The translations under genes were made by a program, and so were the position numbers. Below are positions 32,736 to 41,710 of a DNA stretch of 52,123 nucleotides, piece by piece. Source of the DNA: Candidatus Niyogibacteria bacterium CG10_big_fil_rev_8_21_14_0_10_42_19. Its GTDB lineage: Bacteria; Patescibacteriota; Minisyncoccia; 1-14-0-10-42-19. The DNA lies in NCBI GenBank assembly GCA_002774705.1, contig PFCN01000033.1, forward strand, positions 1,277 through 53,399, read 5' to 3'. Positions within the stretch are counted from its first letter, which is position 1; each line of letters begins with the position of its first letter. The notes below the pieces were generated by a model. The model worked only from the letters and a program-made list of their open reading frames with translations. It made no database searches and had not been told where the DNA came from.

Positions 32736-33829
32736 ATCCCAATCTCAAAAAGTTGGTTTATTTCATGAGGCTTAAGAGCCCGGCCGTATACGCGCACTTC
32801 ATCCATTGTGCCTATAAAACCGCCCAGAGAGCCGTCTCCGCCGATCTTTAATTCATTTGAACCGCCCTGAAGCTGGCCCGAGAAGTCGTTTCTTGAGGCG
32901 GTGAGCGTCCCGTTTACGTATGTTTCAAGCAGAGACCCTTCCCTCCTGTATACTATGTGGTACCACGTATCCGCCAAGAATGACTCGCTTGTCGCCAGTT
33001 CATAAAACAAACCGGAGTCATTATAAGTTTTAAACATCGGCCCGCCGGTATTTAAAAATCCGGTCTCGTATTTGAAAGGATTTGCATAATAAATAAAATA
33101 ATTCCAACCGCTATGGAAGCTTGAAGAATTGACCGAAGGCTTTACCCAAAGCGATATTGTAATGTCGCCGGCGTGGTCAAGGCCATTCGTGGTAGGAATC
33201 GAAACATATGAATCGATTCCGTTAAAAATTATTCCTTTACATATTTTCCCCGCGACCCTTCCGGATAGCGGGTCTATATTTACCAGCGACCCGTCATTGT
33301 TATTAATACTTGAATCGTATGCTGTTAGGCCATCGGTTTCATTAAAATTCCAGTACCCATCGAGACCCTCAGGATTTTTTAAAATACTTATACCTCCCGC
33401 CGGCTGGATGACGATAGTTTTAGAGCTTAACTTATTTATTTTTGAATTAAACACAACGGCTCCGAATTGAGAGGTCCCGCCGGTGGAACGGTTAAAAATT
33501 ACATCGGCCCCCCCGCCGTTTAATGAAAGACACCCGATCTCTACCGTTTTGCCCAGGAGGACTTCTTTGTTTTCCGGATTGCCCGCGTTATATAAATCTC
33601 CTTTAAACAACACAATCTTATTGGTTTCAAAATGCACGCCATAATTTGACGCGCCTTTAGACGAAAGAGTATTTAACTTTGCTTCCGCCAAAGTAGATAG
33701 ACCTGTCTCCGCGTAGGAATTTAATTCCGCGCTTTGTTTAAACCTGGGAAATACGCTTAAAGCGAGGGTCGATATGATAATGATCAGGGAGGCCGCTATT
33801 AAAAGCTCGATAAAAGTTATTCCTTTCAT
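32732..33829 (-). CDS. minor prepilin with C-terminal LamG/ConA-like domain
   Basis: A 365-residue modular pilin. The class III signal MKG-ITFIELLIAASLIIIIS has Glu at +5, and an N-terminal pilin/GspH-like part runs to ~150. From ~155 to the end is a LamG-type concanavalin-like fold: LDGYWNFNETDGLTAYDSS, FNGIDSYVSIPTT, ISLWVKPS, DTWYHIVYRREG, LKIGGDGSLGGFIGTMDEVRVYGRAL. Such jelly-roll domains bind glycans or proteins. Placed on a pilus tip it would be an adhesin. Grafted modular minor pilins are known in Gram-positive type IV pili. Signal, domain order and operon position are clear; the ligand is not. Confidence 0.88.
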   Translation of the reverse strand: MKGITFIELLIAASLIIIISTLALSVFPRFKQSAELNSYAETGLSTLAEAKLNTLSSKGASNYGVHFETNKIVLFKGDLYNAGNPENKEVLLGKTVEIGCLSLNGGGADVIFNRSTGGTSQFGAVVFNSKINKLSSKTIVIQPAGGISILKNPEGLDGYWNFNETDGLTAYDSSINNNDGSLVNIDPLSGRVAGKICKGIIFNGIDSYVSIPTTNGLDHAGDITISLWVKPSVNSSSFHSGWNYFIYYANPFKYETGFLNTGGPMFKTYNDSGLFYELATSESFLADTWYHIVYRREGSLLETYVNGTLTASRNDFSGQLQGGSNELKIGGDGSLGGFIGTMDEVRVYGRALKPHEINQLFEIGI

Positions 33830-33832
33830 AAA

Positions 33833-35047
33833 TTAAAGTCCGGCCATAGACGAATAGAGAGGCGTTATCATTGAAAAAGCAAAAAACCCGACCACGATAC
33901 CTATGATTATCATAAGAAAAGGCTCGATTATGGTTGAAATGTTTTTAGTTTGGGCATCAACCTCCTGTTCATAAAAAGAAGCAAGGCGTTCGAGCATTTT
34001 CGATAATTTTCCGGTCTCCTCTCCGACCGCCATCATTTCTCCCACCAGAAGCGGGAAAAGATCCTGGTTTTCGATGAAAGACTTGGAAACGGTGTTCCCC
34101 TTTTGGATGTCTGTTTTTGAATCGCGAATGACTTTTTTAAAACGGGGATTTTGGATGACGTTTTCGGTGACATCCAATGCTTCAAGGATCTCAACTCCGG
34201 CTCCGAGCAAGGACCCGAAAGTGCGGGCGGTGCGGGCGGCATTTATTTTTTTTACTAACCCCGATATTATGGGGATTCTAAGGGTTAATCCCGAAACAAA
34301 ATCACTAACTTTATCGTTCTTTAAGATAATTCGCAACACAATCGCAAGACCCGCGATCATGAAAATGGTAATAAAAATATTATTGGTCAAAAAGTTGCTT
34401 GTCGCGAGCATTATTCTTGTGCTTAACGGGAGCTCTATCCCGAGCTCTTCAAACGTTGAGACAAGCGTTGGCACCACATACATCATCATTATTACGCCTA
34501 TTACCGCCATTGAAATAAGAATTATGACAGGATAAATAAAAGCCCCGCGTACTTTTCTTCTTAGGTCATATTCTCGTTCAAGCTGCCCCGCGATAAGAAG
34601 GAGGGATTCTTCAAGGTTTCCCGACGTTTCCCCCGCCTTGATCATGGCGACAAAAAGACGGGAAAAAATTTTGGGGTGCTCAGACATGGCTTCCGATAAG
34701 GGCTTACCGCGCCGGATGTTATCCGAAAGATCGCCTATGACCTCTTTGAATTTTGCGTTAGTTGTTTGCCTCGTGAGCACTTCAAGCCCCCGGGTTAAGG
34801 CTACGCCAGCTCCCACCATAACCGAAAGATTACGTGAAAAGATCATTTTTTCGCTCATCGACACCGATCTTTTGGGGGTAAGTTTATTGAGAGAAAAATA
34901 AGGCAGAGCTGATTTTTTTTTGAAAGAGACAAGCATATACCCCTTCTTTCTTAAGGACTCGGCTAAAGTGAATTGGTTTTCGGTGTCTTCTTGTCCGTTT
35001 ATCTCTTCACCCGATATTTTTTTTGCGCTGTATGAATATAAGGTCAT
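33833..35047 (-). CDS. pilC: type IV pilus inner-membrane platform protein PilC
   Basis: A 404-residue GspF/PilC-type platform protein with two GspF repeats. The first is around 65-185 (MIFSRNLSVMVGAGVALTRGLEVL and LFVAMIKAGETSGNLEESL); the second is around 270-400 (ARTARTFGSLLGAGVEILEALDV and LVGEMMAVGEETGKLSKML). Three membrane segments include FIYPVIILISMAVIGVIMMMYV and the C-terminal IIEPFLMIIIGIVVGFFAFSM. It links the cytoplasmic ATPase to growing pilin. 2-nt gap from pilB and 3 nt to the LamG pilin. Confidence 0.94.
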   Translation of the reverse strand: MTLYSYSAKKISGEEINGQEDTENQFTLAESLRKKGYMLVSFKKKSALPYFSLNKLTPKRSVSMSEKMIFSRNLSVMVGAGVALTRGLEVLTRQTTNAKFKEVIGDLSDNIRRGKPLSEAMSEHPKIFSRLFVAMIKAGETSGNLEESLLLIAGQLEREYDLRRKVRGAFIYPVIILISMAVIGVIMMMYVVPTLVSTFEELGIELPLSTRIMLATSNFLTNNIFITIFMIAGLAIVLRIILKNDKVSDFVSGLTLRIPIISGLVKKINAARTARTFGSLLGAGVEILEALDVTENVIQNPRFKKVIRDSKTDIQKGNTVSKSFIENQDLFPLLVGEMMAVGEETGKLSKMLERLASFYEQEVDAQTKNISTIIEPFLMIIIGIVVGFFAFSMITPLYSSMAGL

Positions 35048-35049
35048 AA

Positions 35050-36801
35050 TTATTCGGAAGAAACTCTTAAAACTTCTTCGATAGAAGTTAATCCCTGGGC
35101 TGATTTTATTATTCCGTCTTCGAACATAGTGATCATGCCTTCTTTTCTTGCTTGGTCCTCTATTTGGTCCGATGTAGCATTCGCAACAATCAGATTTTTG
35201 ATGGTTTCTGTTACATTCAGAACTTCATGTATTCCGATCCGGCCATGATACCCATCCGGACTTTCGGAGGACGGTTCCGGTTTTAAGAATTTGACGTCTT
35301 TCCACGAAGCGCCAGGTTTTATCGCTTTATATTTTTTTAGAACATCAAGGAGATGATCCGGGTCCACCCCATCGCCCAGTTCTTTTATTTGTTCGTGAGT
35401 TAGGGTGTAAGAATTTTTCGCCTTATATAATCGGCGGACCAGCCGCTGGGCGATAATAACGTTTACTGTCGAGGAGACAAGGAAGGGTTCGGCTTCCATT
35501 TCATGCAAGCGTGGGAGGGCGCCTGCCGCCGAATTGGTGTGAAGAGTTGAGAAAACCAAATGACCGGTGAGCGCCGCGTTGATAGCAAGAGCCGCGGTCT
35601 CGTTGTCTCTTATCTCCCCCACCATGATCACATCCGGGTCTTGTCTTACCAGAGACCGTAGGCCGTTTGCGAATGTAAATCCGATGTCCGGATGCACTTG
35701 CGTTTGGTTTACGTTTGGCATGCGGTACTCGACCGGATCCTCAATCGTTGAAATGTTAACCTCCGGGTGGTTGATCATGTCTATTAACGTATAAAGAGTG
35801 GTCGTTTTACCGGAGCCGGTAGGACCAGTTGCGAGGAGCATTCCGGTAGGATGTCTTATCGCCTTATGGATAACCTCTATTTGATCTTCGCGAAATCCAA
35901 GCTCTTCAAGAGTGAAGCCGTGCGAACCTTCGGGGAGGAGCCTTAATACCGCTTTTTCTCCGTCATAGACAGGTAATATCGAAACACGGAATGAAACTTT
36001 TTCTTCGGATGTTTCTATTTTAAAGCGTCCGTCCTGCGGGAGTCTGTGCTCATCAAGTTTAAGGCGGGATAAAACTTTTATTCTGGCGATGATTCCTTGT
36101 GAGATTTTTTTGGGGAGCACCATGGCATTCCTTAAAATTCCATCAATTCTATAGCGCACCAAAACCTCTTTTTCCATCGGTTCTATGTGGATGTCGGAGG
36201 CCCTTTGGGTTATAGCGTGTTTTAAAAGAGTGTCGACGATCCTAATTACGGGGAGGTCCTCGGCTAGTTTTTCAAGGTCTTGTTCTTCTTCGTCCTCTTC
36301 GGCCCCCGGTATTGATTTTATTTTTTCCGAAGTTTCGGTTTTTATTATTTCACCAAACTCCGTCTCAAGGCTTTTTTGGTATTGTTTTAAGGCGCTTTTA
36401 ATCGCTTCGCGGCTTGTGAATCTCGGCAGTATTTTTAAGTTCGCTTTTTTTTTGATGAACTCGATCGTTTCAAGGTCATCGGGGTCAAGCATTGCTACCT
36501 CCAGATTATTCCCGTCCTTACGATAGGCGATTATGTTATGGTTTCTCGCGATCGGTTCCGGGATTATCTTTAAGGTGTCCGGGTCGATTTTTTCGTGCTC
36601 AAGATTTACAAAAGGATACCCAAGGATATAAGCACGCAGGCGGATTAGGTCATTTTCCGATATTTTCCCTTCTTTTACTAAGATGCCGCTCAAATCCTCT
36701 CCGGTTTTAGCGGCTTTTTTTTCGGCTTCGTCCACGTCTTTTTGTGAGACTAGTTCCGAGTCGAGAAGAAATAATTTTAATCTTTGAGGTTCAAGCTTCA
36801 T
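35050..36801 (-). CDS. pilB: type IV pilus assembly ATPase PilB (copy 2, main locus)
   Basis: A 583-residue assembly ATPase with a T2SSE_N domain (~1-150), an acidic linker (~165-185) and the core: SDIHIEP (202-208), Walker A GPTGSGKT (326-333), STIEDPVEY, Walker B VIMVGEIRD and STLHTNSA. Unlike the other two paralogues here, the zinc site is missing: RRLYKAKNSYTLTHEQ stands where a CxxC pair is expected, and no second Cys pair follows. It sits in the operon with pilC and prepilins, so it is the likely motor of the pilus made here. Confidence 0.95.
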   Translation of the reverse strand: MKLEPQRLKLFLLDSELVSQKDVDEAEKKAAKTGEDLSGILVKEGKISENDLIRLRAYILGYPFVNLEHEKIDPDTLKIIPEPIARNHNIIAYRKDGNNLEVAMLDPDDLETIEFIKKKANLKILPRFTSREAIKSALKQYQKSLETEFGEIIKTETSEKIKSIPGAEEDEEEQDLEKLAEDLPVIRIVDTLLKHAITQRASDIHIEPMEKEVLVRYRIDGILRNAMVLPKKISQGIIARIKVLSRLKLDEHRLPQDGRFKIETSEEKVSFRVSILPVYDGEKAVLRLLPEGSHGFTLEELGFREDQIEVIHKAIRHPTGMLLATGPTGSGKTTTLYTLIDMINHPEVNISTIEDPVEYRMPNVNQTQVHPDIGFTFANGLRSLVRQDPDVIMVGEIRDNETAALAINAALTGHLVFSTLHTNSAAGALPRLHEMEAEPFLVSSTVNVIIAQRLVRRLYKAKNSYTLTHEQIKELGDGVDPDHLLDVLKKYKAIKPGASWKDVKFLKPEPSSESPDGYHGRIGIHEVLNVTETIKNLIVANATSDQIEDQARKEGMITMFEDGIIKSAQGLTSIEEVLRVSSE

Positions 36802-36854
36802 TTAAAAACCGCATTTAAATAAAAACATCGTCATTCAAATTTTGGCTCCGATTA

Positions 36855-37223
36855 TTATTTTAATATTCTCTTTATTACGTCCACTATTTCTTTTATGGAG
36901 TAATTTGCTTTTACCAAAAAGGCTTGCGCTCCCATTGTCAGCATTTTTTCCATGTCATTGGACCCTTCAAGATTGGTAAGAACTATTACCGGTATGGACG
37001 CCAGCTCGGGTTTTGAAGAAATGTATTTCATTACTTCAAAACCGCTTTTTTTCGGCAAGATGATATCCAGAAGTATTAGGTCGGGTCGTTCTTCGGAGGC
37101 CGCGCGAATCCCCGTGTCTCCGTCGCTTACCGCCGAAACTTCATATTCTTCGCGCTCCAAAGACTTTTTAAGGGCTTTTTGGAAAGCGGAGTCATCTTCG
37201 ATAATTAATATTTTTTTAGCCAT
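36855..37223 (-). CDS. single-domain response regulator (CheY/PilH-like)
   Basis: A 122-residue receiver domain only. The phosphoacceptor is Asp53 in LILLDIILPKKSG; the acidic pocket is EDD at 9-11; the conserved Thr is in VLTN and Lys in FLVKAN. No output domain, so it acts by protein contact as CheY or PilH do. Starts 4 nt after the histidine kinase and precedes pilB, so it most likely tunes pilus activity (inference). Confidence 0.92.
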   Translation of the reverse strand: MAKKILIIEDDSAFQKALKKSLEREEYEVSAVSDGDTGIRAASEERPDLILLDIILPKKSGFEVMKYISSKPELASIPVIVLTNLEGSNDMEKMLTMGAQAFLVKANYSIKEIVDVIKRILK

Positions 37224-37227
37224 AATA

Positions 37228-38172
37228 TTATTTTAACGGACTAGTTGGCAGGGTTATCCAAAAAGTGGTCCCTTTTCCTTCAATAGAATGAACTTTTATG
37301 GTTCCTCCCGACGCTTTTACGATCTCGCGCATAAGATAAAGACCCAAGCCGAGTCCGCCGGTATGATACCGGAGACGATTGTGAGATCTGAAAAATTTAC
37401 TAAAAAGCAGATCAAATTCTTCTTTGGGTATCCCGACGCCCTGGTCTGAAATTGACCACAAAAGCCTCCCGCCTTTTTTGTCTATTGATATGACTATTTC
37501 TCCTTTTTCGCTGTAACGCAGAGCGTTGTCTATCAGGTGCTCAACCACGCTTTGAACTTTTTTAGGGTCAGCGTATGCCTGGGGTAGGTTTTCGGAAGAG
37601 AATAAAGACAGTGAAATATTCGATTGCTTGGCGGTTCGTTCAAATTTTTCGATAGCGCTCTGGGTTGTTTCGGCTAGCGAAAAAGGAGCTGGCTGGAGGA
37701 TCATTTTATTGTCTTCTATACGGTATGCTTCAAGAAGATCGTTTACCAGCCGGAGAGCTTTGGAGTTTTCTACGGAGATATCTTCGACCGCTTCGCTTAT
37801 TTCTTTTGATTCCATTTTTTGGGCCGAATCTTTTATTAATTCAAGCTGCCATTTAATACTGGACAGCGGATTTCTCATTTCATGCGAAACAACGCTGATA
37901 AATTCGGACTTGGCGCGCGAAACTTCTGCTACTTTTTCAAAAGCGTGTACTACCGCGCTTCCGACTATAAAAAGGAAGGCGGTGACCGTAAGAACGATGA
38001 GAGCCGCGATCTCAGGGTCGGCATAAAGTCTGGCGGTGATGTTGGTGACGATAATTGCGATAATAATAATAACCCCCATAATAATGAATAGGAACTGGGG
38101 GCATTGCCAAAGATCAATCCCATATTCGTAGCAATATTTTTTAACATTCAATGATTTGAGGAATTGTTTCAT
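37228..38172 (-). CDS. membrane sensor histidine kinase
   Basis: A 314-residue kinase. Two membrane helices (~27-46 and ~55-76) with a minimal loop suggest it senses something within the membrane. HisKA has His97 in FISVVSHEMRNPLSSIK, then HATPase_c with N box HLIDNALRYSEKG, G1 DQGVGIP and G2 GGLGLGLYL. The partner regulator is the next gene. A -10 TATAAT 6 nt upstream of the ATG suggests the transcript starts at the start codon (leaderless). Confidence 0.93.
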   Translation of the reverse strand: MKQFLKSLNVKKYCYEYGIDLWQCPQFLFIIMGVIIIIAIIVTNITARLYADPEIAALIVLTVTAFLFIVGSAVVHAFEKVAEVSRAKSEFISVVSHEMRNPLSSIKWQLELIKDSAQKMESKEISEAVEDISVENSKALRLVNDLLEAYRIEDNKMILQPAPFSLAETTQSAIEKFERTAKQSNISLSLFSSENLPQAYADPKKVQSVVEHLIDNALRYSEKGEIVISIDKKGGRLLWSISDQGVGIPKEEFDLLFSKFFRSHNRLRYHTGGLGLGLYLMREIVKASGGTIKVHSIEGKGTTFWITLPTSPLK

Positions 38173-38178
38173 AGTTAT

Positions 38179-38206
38179 ATTATATAGTTATATTTCTTAA
38201 ATTGAA
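38179..38206 (-). promoter_or_regulatory. promoter of the pilus/two-component operon (possible leaderless)
   Basis: -35 TTCAAT (38201-38206) and -10 TATAAT (38179-38184) are 16 nt apart on the minus strand. Only 6 nt separate the -10 from the histidine kinase ATG, so the transcription start should coincide with the start codon. Confidence 0.6.
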
Positions 38207-38342
38207 GAGTTATAAAAGCGATTTTCTGTTGATAAACATTGTAATTTTTTCAATTTGAACGCTTTAAGCTAAAAAAATCCCAAAAAAACCACCACAGCAA
38301 TTTTTTTTTAAATGTCAATAGTGAAATTTTGGAGATTTTATG

Positions 38343-38373
38343 TATAATATAAATAGGCCGCCGAAAGCGGCTT
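38343..38373 (+). promoter_or_regulatory. nusA -10 box and leader hairpin
   Basis: A TATAAT (38343-38348) precedes a 7-bp hairpin AGGCCGC-CGAAA-GCGGCTT (38355-38373 region), followed by a T-rich stretch, 28 nt before the nusA ATG. The -35 is weak. Lying near the expected transcript start, the hairpin could act in feedback attenuation or message stability. Confidence 0.5.
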
Positions 38374-38401
38374 AAATTTTAACCAATTATTTTATAATCA
38401 A

Positions 38402-39640
38402 ATGCTATCCGATCCCAAAGTTCTTAATGCCGCGCTTGAACAACTTGAAGCCGAGCGCGGGGTATCAAAAGAGAAGATTTTAGAAGCTGTTGAAATGGCT
38501 TTAAGCGCGGCCTACAAAAAAGACTATGGCAAAAAAGACCAGATAATTAGGGCTCATTTTGACGTAGGATCGGGGCAGATCAAATTTGAACAGATGAAGA
38601 TCGTAGTGGATGAGTCTATGATTAAATCCGAGGAAGATCTTGCCAGAGAAGCCGAAGAAAAAGAATCGGAAAATGAAGACCATAAAACAGGACGTTCTTA
38701 TGAAAGAGAAGAGGAGGAGCTTGAAGAAGGGGCTGTTCGCAAGGTTAGATTCAATCCGGAACGCCACATCATGATTCTTGAGGCAAGAAAGATTAAGAAA
38801 GGGATAAAACCCGGGGAAGAATTAGTGTTTCCTCTTGAATCAAAAGAAGATTACGGAAGAATAGCCGCGCAAACCGCAAAACAGGTAATTATGCAAAGAA
38901 TCCGCGAAGCCGAGCGCGAATCGATCTTTAATGAATTCAAGTCAAAAGAAGGGGATATTGTTTCGGGGATTGTCCAAAGAATAGAAGGGGGAAATGTTTT
39001 TCTTGATTTGGGAAGGGCGACCGCTGTTTTGCCCCGTGATGAACAGGTCAGAGGAGAGCGATACCGGTCGGGGGAAAGAATAAAAGCATTTTTATTCATG
39101 GTTGAGCAGACTCCGCGGGGCACGAATCTTTATCTTTCACGCTCTCATCCCAAATTTTTAAGCAAACTTTTTGAAATAGAGGTCCCCGAGATAGTAAATG
39201 ATGTCGTTGAGATAAAATCAGTCGCTCGCGAGGCCGGTTCACGTTCAAAAATAGCCGTATTTTCAAAAGACCCCGATGTTGACCCGGTTGGTTCGTGCGT
39301 AGGACAAAAAGGAGTAAGAGTCGGCACGGTTATTAATGAACTCGGCGGAGAAAAAGTTGATATTATTGAATGGTCGGAGGATTCGGAGACTTTTATTGCT
39401 CATGCCATTTCACCGGCAAAAGTTCTTGATGTTGAAATAAAAGAAAATAGAAAAGAGGCCGAGCTTATTGTGGCCGAAGATCAATTGTCGCTTGCCATCG
39501 GCAGAGGAGGTCAGAACGTCCGTCTCGCCGCGAAGTTGACCGGATGGAAAATAGATATCAGGTCGCGCTCCGGTGAGTCTGTGGCGAAGGCAACCGAAGA
39601 GGGTGAGGTGACCGGACTTGAAGAAAAAAATAAAAAATAG
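38402..39640 (+). CDS. nusA: transcription termination/antitermination factor NusA
   Basis: A 412-residue NusA. The N-terminal polymerase-binding domain is followed by S1 (~183-250: GDIVSGIVQRIEGGNVFLDLGRATAVLPRDE) and two KH domains (DPVGSCVGQKGVRVGTVINELGGEKVDIIEW, then LAIGRGGQNVRLAAKLTGWKIDI). A highly charged insertion, about residues 76-115, splits the N-terminal domain. It lacks the C-terminal acidic repeats of the E. coli protein, as most bacteria do. First gene of a rightward run. Confidence 0.95.
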   Translation: MLSDPKVLNAALEQLEAERGVSKEKILEAVEMALSAAYKKDYGKKDQIIRAHFDVGSGQIKFEQMKIVVDESMIKSEEDLAREAEEKESENEDHKTGRSYEREEEELEEGAVRKVRFNPERHIMILEARKIKKGIKPGEELVFPLESKEDYGRIAAQTAKQVIMQRIREAERESIFNEFKSKEGDIVSGIVQRIEGGNVFLDLGRATAVLPRDEQVRGERYRSGERIKAFLFMVEQTPRGTNLYLSRSHPKFLSKLFEIEVPEIVNDVVEIKSVAREAGSRSKIAVFSKDPDVDPVGSCVGQKGVRVGTVINELGGEKVDIIEWSEDSETFIAHAISPAKVLDVEIKENRKEAELIVAEDQLSLAIGRGGQNVRLAAKLTGWKIDIRSRSGESVAKATEEGEVTGLEEKNKK

Positions 39641-39670
39641 TCAAAATAATTATAAATTTTAATAAAGATT

Positions 39671-41710
39671 ATGATAACCCCTACTTTTTTAGTTCTTATT
39701 ATTATATCCAGTTTTTTTGCCTTGGTTTATGCGATATGGGCGCGTAATAAAATTTCAAAATACTCCCCAGGCTCGGAGCAAATGCAGGAAATTTCGCGGG
39801 CAATTTATGACGGATCAAAAGCATATTTGAAGCGCCAGTATATTACCGTGGCTTATGTGGCTACGGTGCTTGTGGTTCTTATTTTTATATTTTTAGGTCT
39901 GACTACCGCTTTTGGATTTTTGGTGGGAGCGGTAGCCTCGGCCCTCGCCGGATATTTTGGGATGATGACCGCCGTTTATTCCAATTCGCGGGTGGCTAAT
40001 TCCGCGCGTTCGGGCCTTTCTGAAGCATTCGATCTCGCTTTTTTGGGAGGTTCTGTAACCGGATTTTTGGTGGTCGGTCTGGGACTTTTTGTCGTTACCG
40101 CGTTTTGGTTTTTATTCGGAAATATTGAAGCTCTTATTGGTCTCGGTTTTGGGGGCTCGTTGATTTCGGTTTTTTCGCGACTGGGCGGCGGAATTTACAC
40201 TAAAGGAGCCGATGTTGGAGCTGATCTGGTGGGGAAAGTCGAGGCGGGTATTCCTGAAGACGACCCTCGAAACCCGGCGGTTATTGCCGATCTTGTCGGC
40301 GATAACGTTAGCGATTGCGCCGCCATGGCCGCCGACCTTTTTGAGACATACGCTGTAACGCTTATCGCCGCTATGCTTTTGGGTTCTCTTATTTACCCCG
40401 GAGTTAACGCGGCTATCCTTTATCCTCTGCTTTTGGGGGCGCTTGCCATTATCGCGTCTTTAGTGGGAGCATATTCCGTCAGCGTCAAATCAAAGGAAAA
40501 GATTATGGCCGGTCTTTACAAGGGTCTTATTGTTTCGGGTCTGTCTGCTTTAGTGCTTTTTTGGCCGGTAACCTCAATAATGGTAACAAAAAACGCCATA
40601 GATTTTTCATTTTGGGGTGATACGATCACACCGATAACCGGAAGCGCTTTTTCTTTATTTGCGTCAGCTTTTATCGGCCTTTTAATAACCATGCTTATGG
40701 TCGTGATCACCGAATATTATACTTCTAAAAATTTCAGACCGGTCAAGGACATAGCGAAAGCATCCAATTCCGGCCATGGAACGAATATTATCACCGGACT
40801 TGCTATTTCTATGGAGTCGACGGCCCTCCCGATAATTGTCATTGCTTTCGGGATTCTCGCGGCGTTTTGGTTTTTCGGAGTATATGGGGTCGCAATCGCG
40901 GCGGTGTCCATGCTTTCTCTTGCCGGGATAATCGTTACGATAGACTCGTTCGGGCCTATTACCGATAATGCCGGGGGCATCGCCGAGATGACCGGCCTCT
41001 CCCAAGAGGCCAGAAATATTACTGATGCTCTGGACGCTGTTGGGAATACCACCAAAGCCATAACTAAGGGTTATGCCATTGCATCGGCGGGTCTTGCGGC
41101 TTTGGTTTTGTTTTCCGCTTATGTCGCAGAAATTGAAAAATTCGGGCAAACAATAATTTTTGAGCTTTCGGATCCGATTGTTCTTGTCGGGATTTTCTTG
41201 GGGGCGCTTATGCCCTATCTTTTCGCGTCAATGGCAATGAAAGCGGTAGGAAAAGCCGCCGGAAGCATTGTTGAAGAAGTAAGAAGGCAATTTAGAGAAA
41301 TTCCCGGAATCATGGAAAGAACCGCAAAGCCGGATTACTCGCGCGCGGTAGATATTGTTACTAAAGCCGCCCTTAAAGAAATGATAATTCCCGCTATTCT
41401 TCCGGTGGTTGCGGTGATTGCGGTCGCCTTGATTTTAGGATTTAAGGCGCTGGGCGGATTTTTGATGGGGGTTATTGTAACCGGACTTTTTGTCGCTATA
41501 TCCATGACCTCGGGGGGAGCTGCCTGGGATAATGCCAAGAAATTCATAGAGGAAGGAAATTACGGAGGTAAAAAATCCCCGGCGCATCAGGCCGCGATTA
41601 CCGGAGATACGGTCGGCGATCCTTACAAGGATACGGCGGGTCCGGCTATTAATCCCATGATCAAAGTTATTAATATAGTAGCCCTACTTCTCGTAGGCTT
41701 ATTGTTGTAA
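39671..41710 (+). CDS. hppA: membrane-bound proton-translocating pyrophosphatase
   Basis: A 679-residue integral membrane pump with about 16 helices that couples PPi hydrolysis to H+ (or Na+) export. The catalytic loop is fully conserved: GADVGADLVGKVEAGIPEDDPRNPAVIADLVGDNVSDCAAMAADLFE, with Asp clusters again in DNAGGIAEMTGL and DNAKKFIEEG...GDTVGDPYKDTAGPAINP. The segment after the ninth helix reads GNTTKA; Lys here (instead of Ala) marks the K+-independent class. It can build an ion gradient at the cost of biosynthetic PPi. Its stop overlaps the trigger factor start by one base. Confidence 0.95.
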   Translation: MITPTFLVLIIISSFFALVYAIWARNKISKYSPGSEQMQEISRAIYDGSKAYLKRQYITVAYVATVLVVLIFIFLGLTTAFGFLVGAVASALAGYFGMMTAVYSNSRVANSARSGLSEAFDLAFLGGSVTGFLVVGLGLFVVTAFWFLFGNIEALIGLGFGGSLISVFSRLGGGIYTKGADVGADLVGKVEAGIPEDDPRNPAVIADLVGDNVSDCAAMAADLFETYAVTLIAAMLLGSLIYPGVNAAILYPLLLGALAIIASLVGAYSVSVKSKEKIMAGLYKGLIVSGLSALVLFWPVTSIMVTKNAIDFSFWGDTITPITGSAFSLFASAFIGLLITMLMVVITEYYTSKNFRPVKDIAKASNSGHGTNIITGLAISMESTALPIIVIAFGILAAFWFFGVYGVAIAAVSMLSLAGIIVTIDSFGPITDNAGGIAEMTGLSQEARNITDALDAVGNTTKAITKGYAIASAGLAALVLFSAYVAEIEKFGQTIIFELSDPIVLVGIFLGALMPYLFASMAMKAVGKAAGSIVEEVRRQFREIPGIMERTAKPDYSRAVDIVTKAALKEMIIPAILPVVAVIAVALILGFKALGGFLMGVIVTGLFVAISMTSGGAAWDNAKKFIEEGNYGGKKSPAHQAAITGDTVGDPYKDTAGPAINPMIKVINIVALLLVGLLL

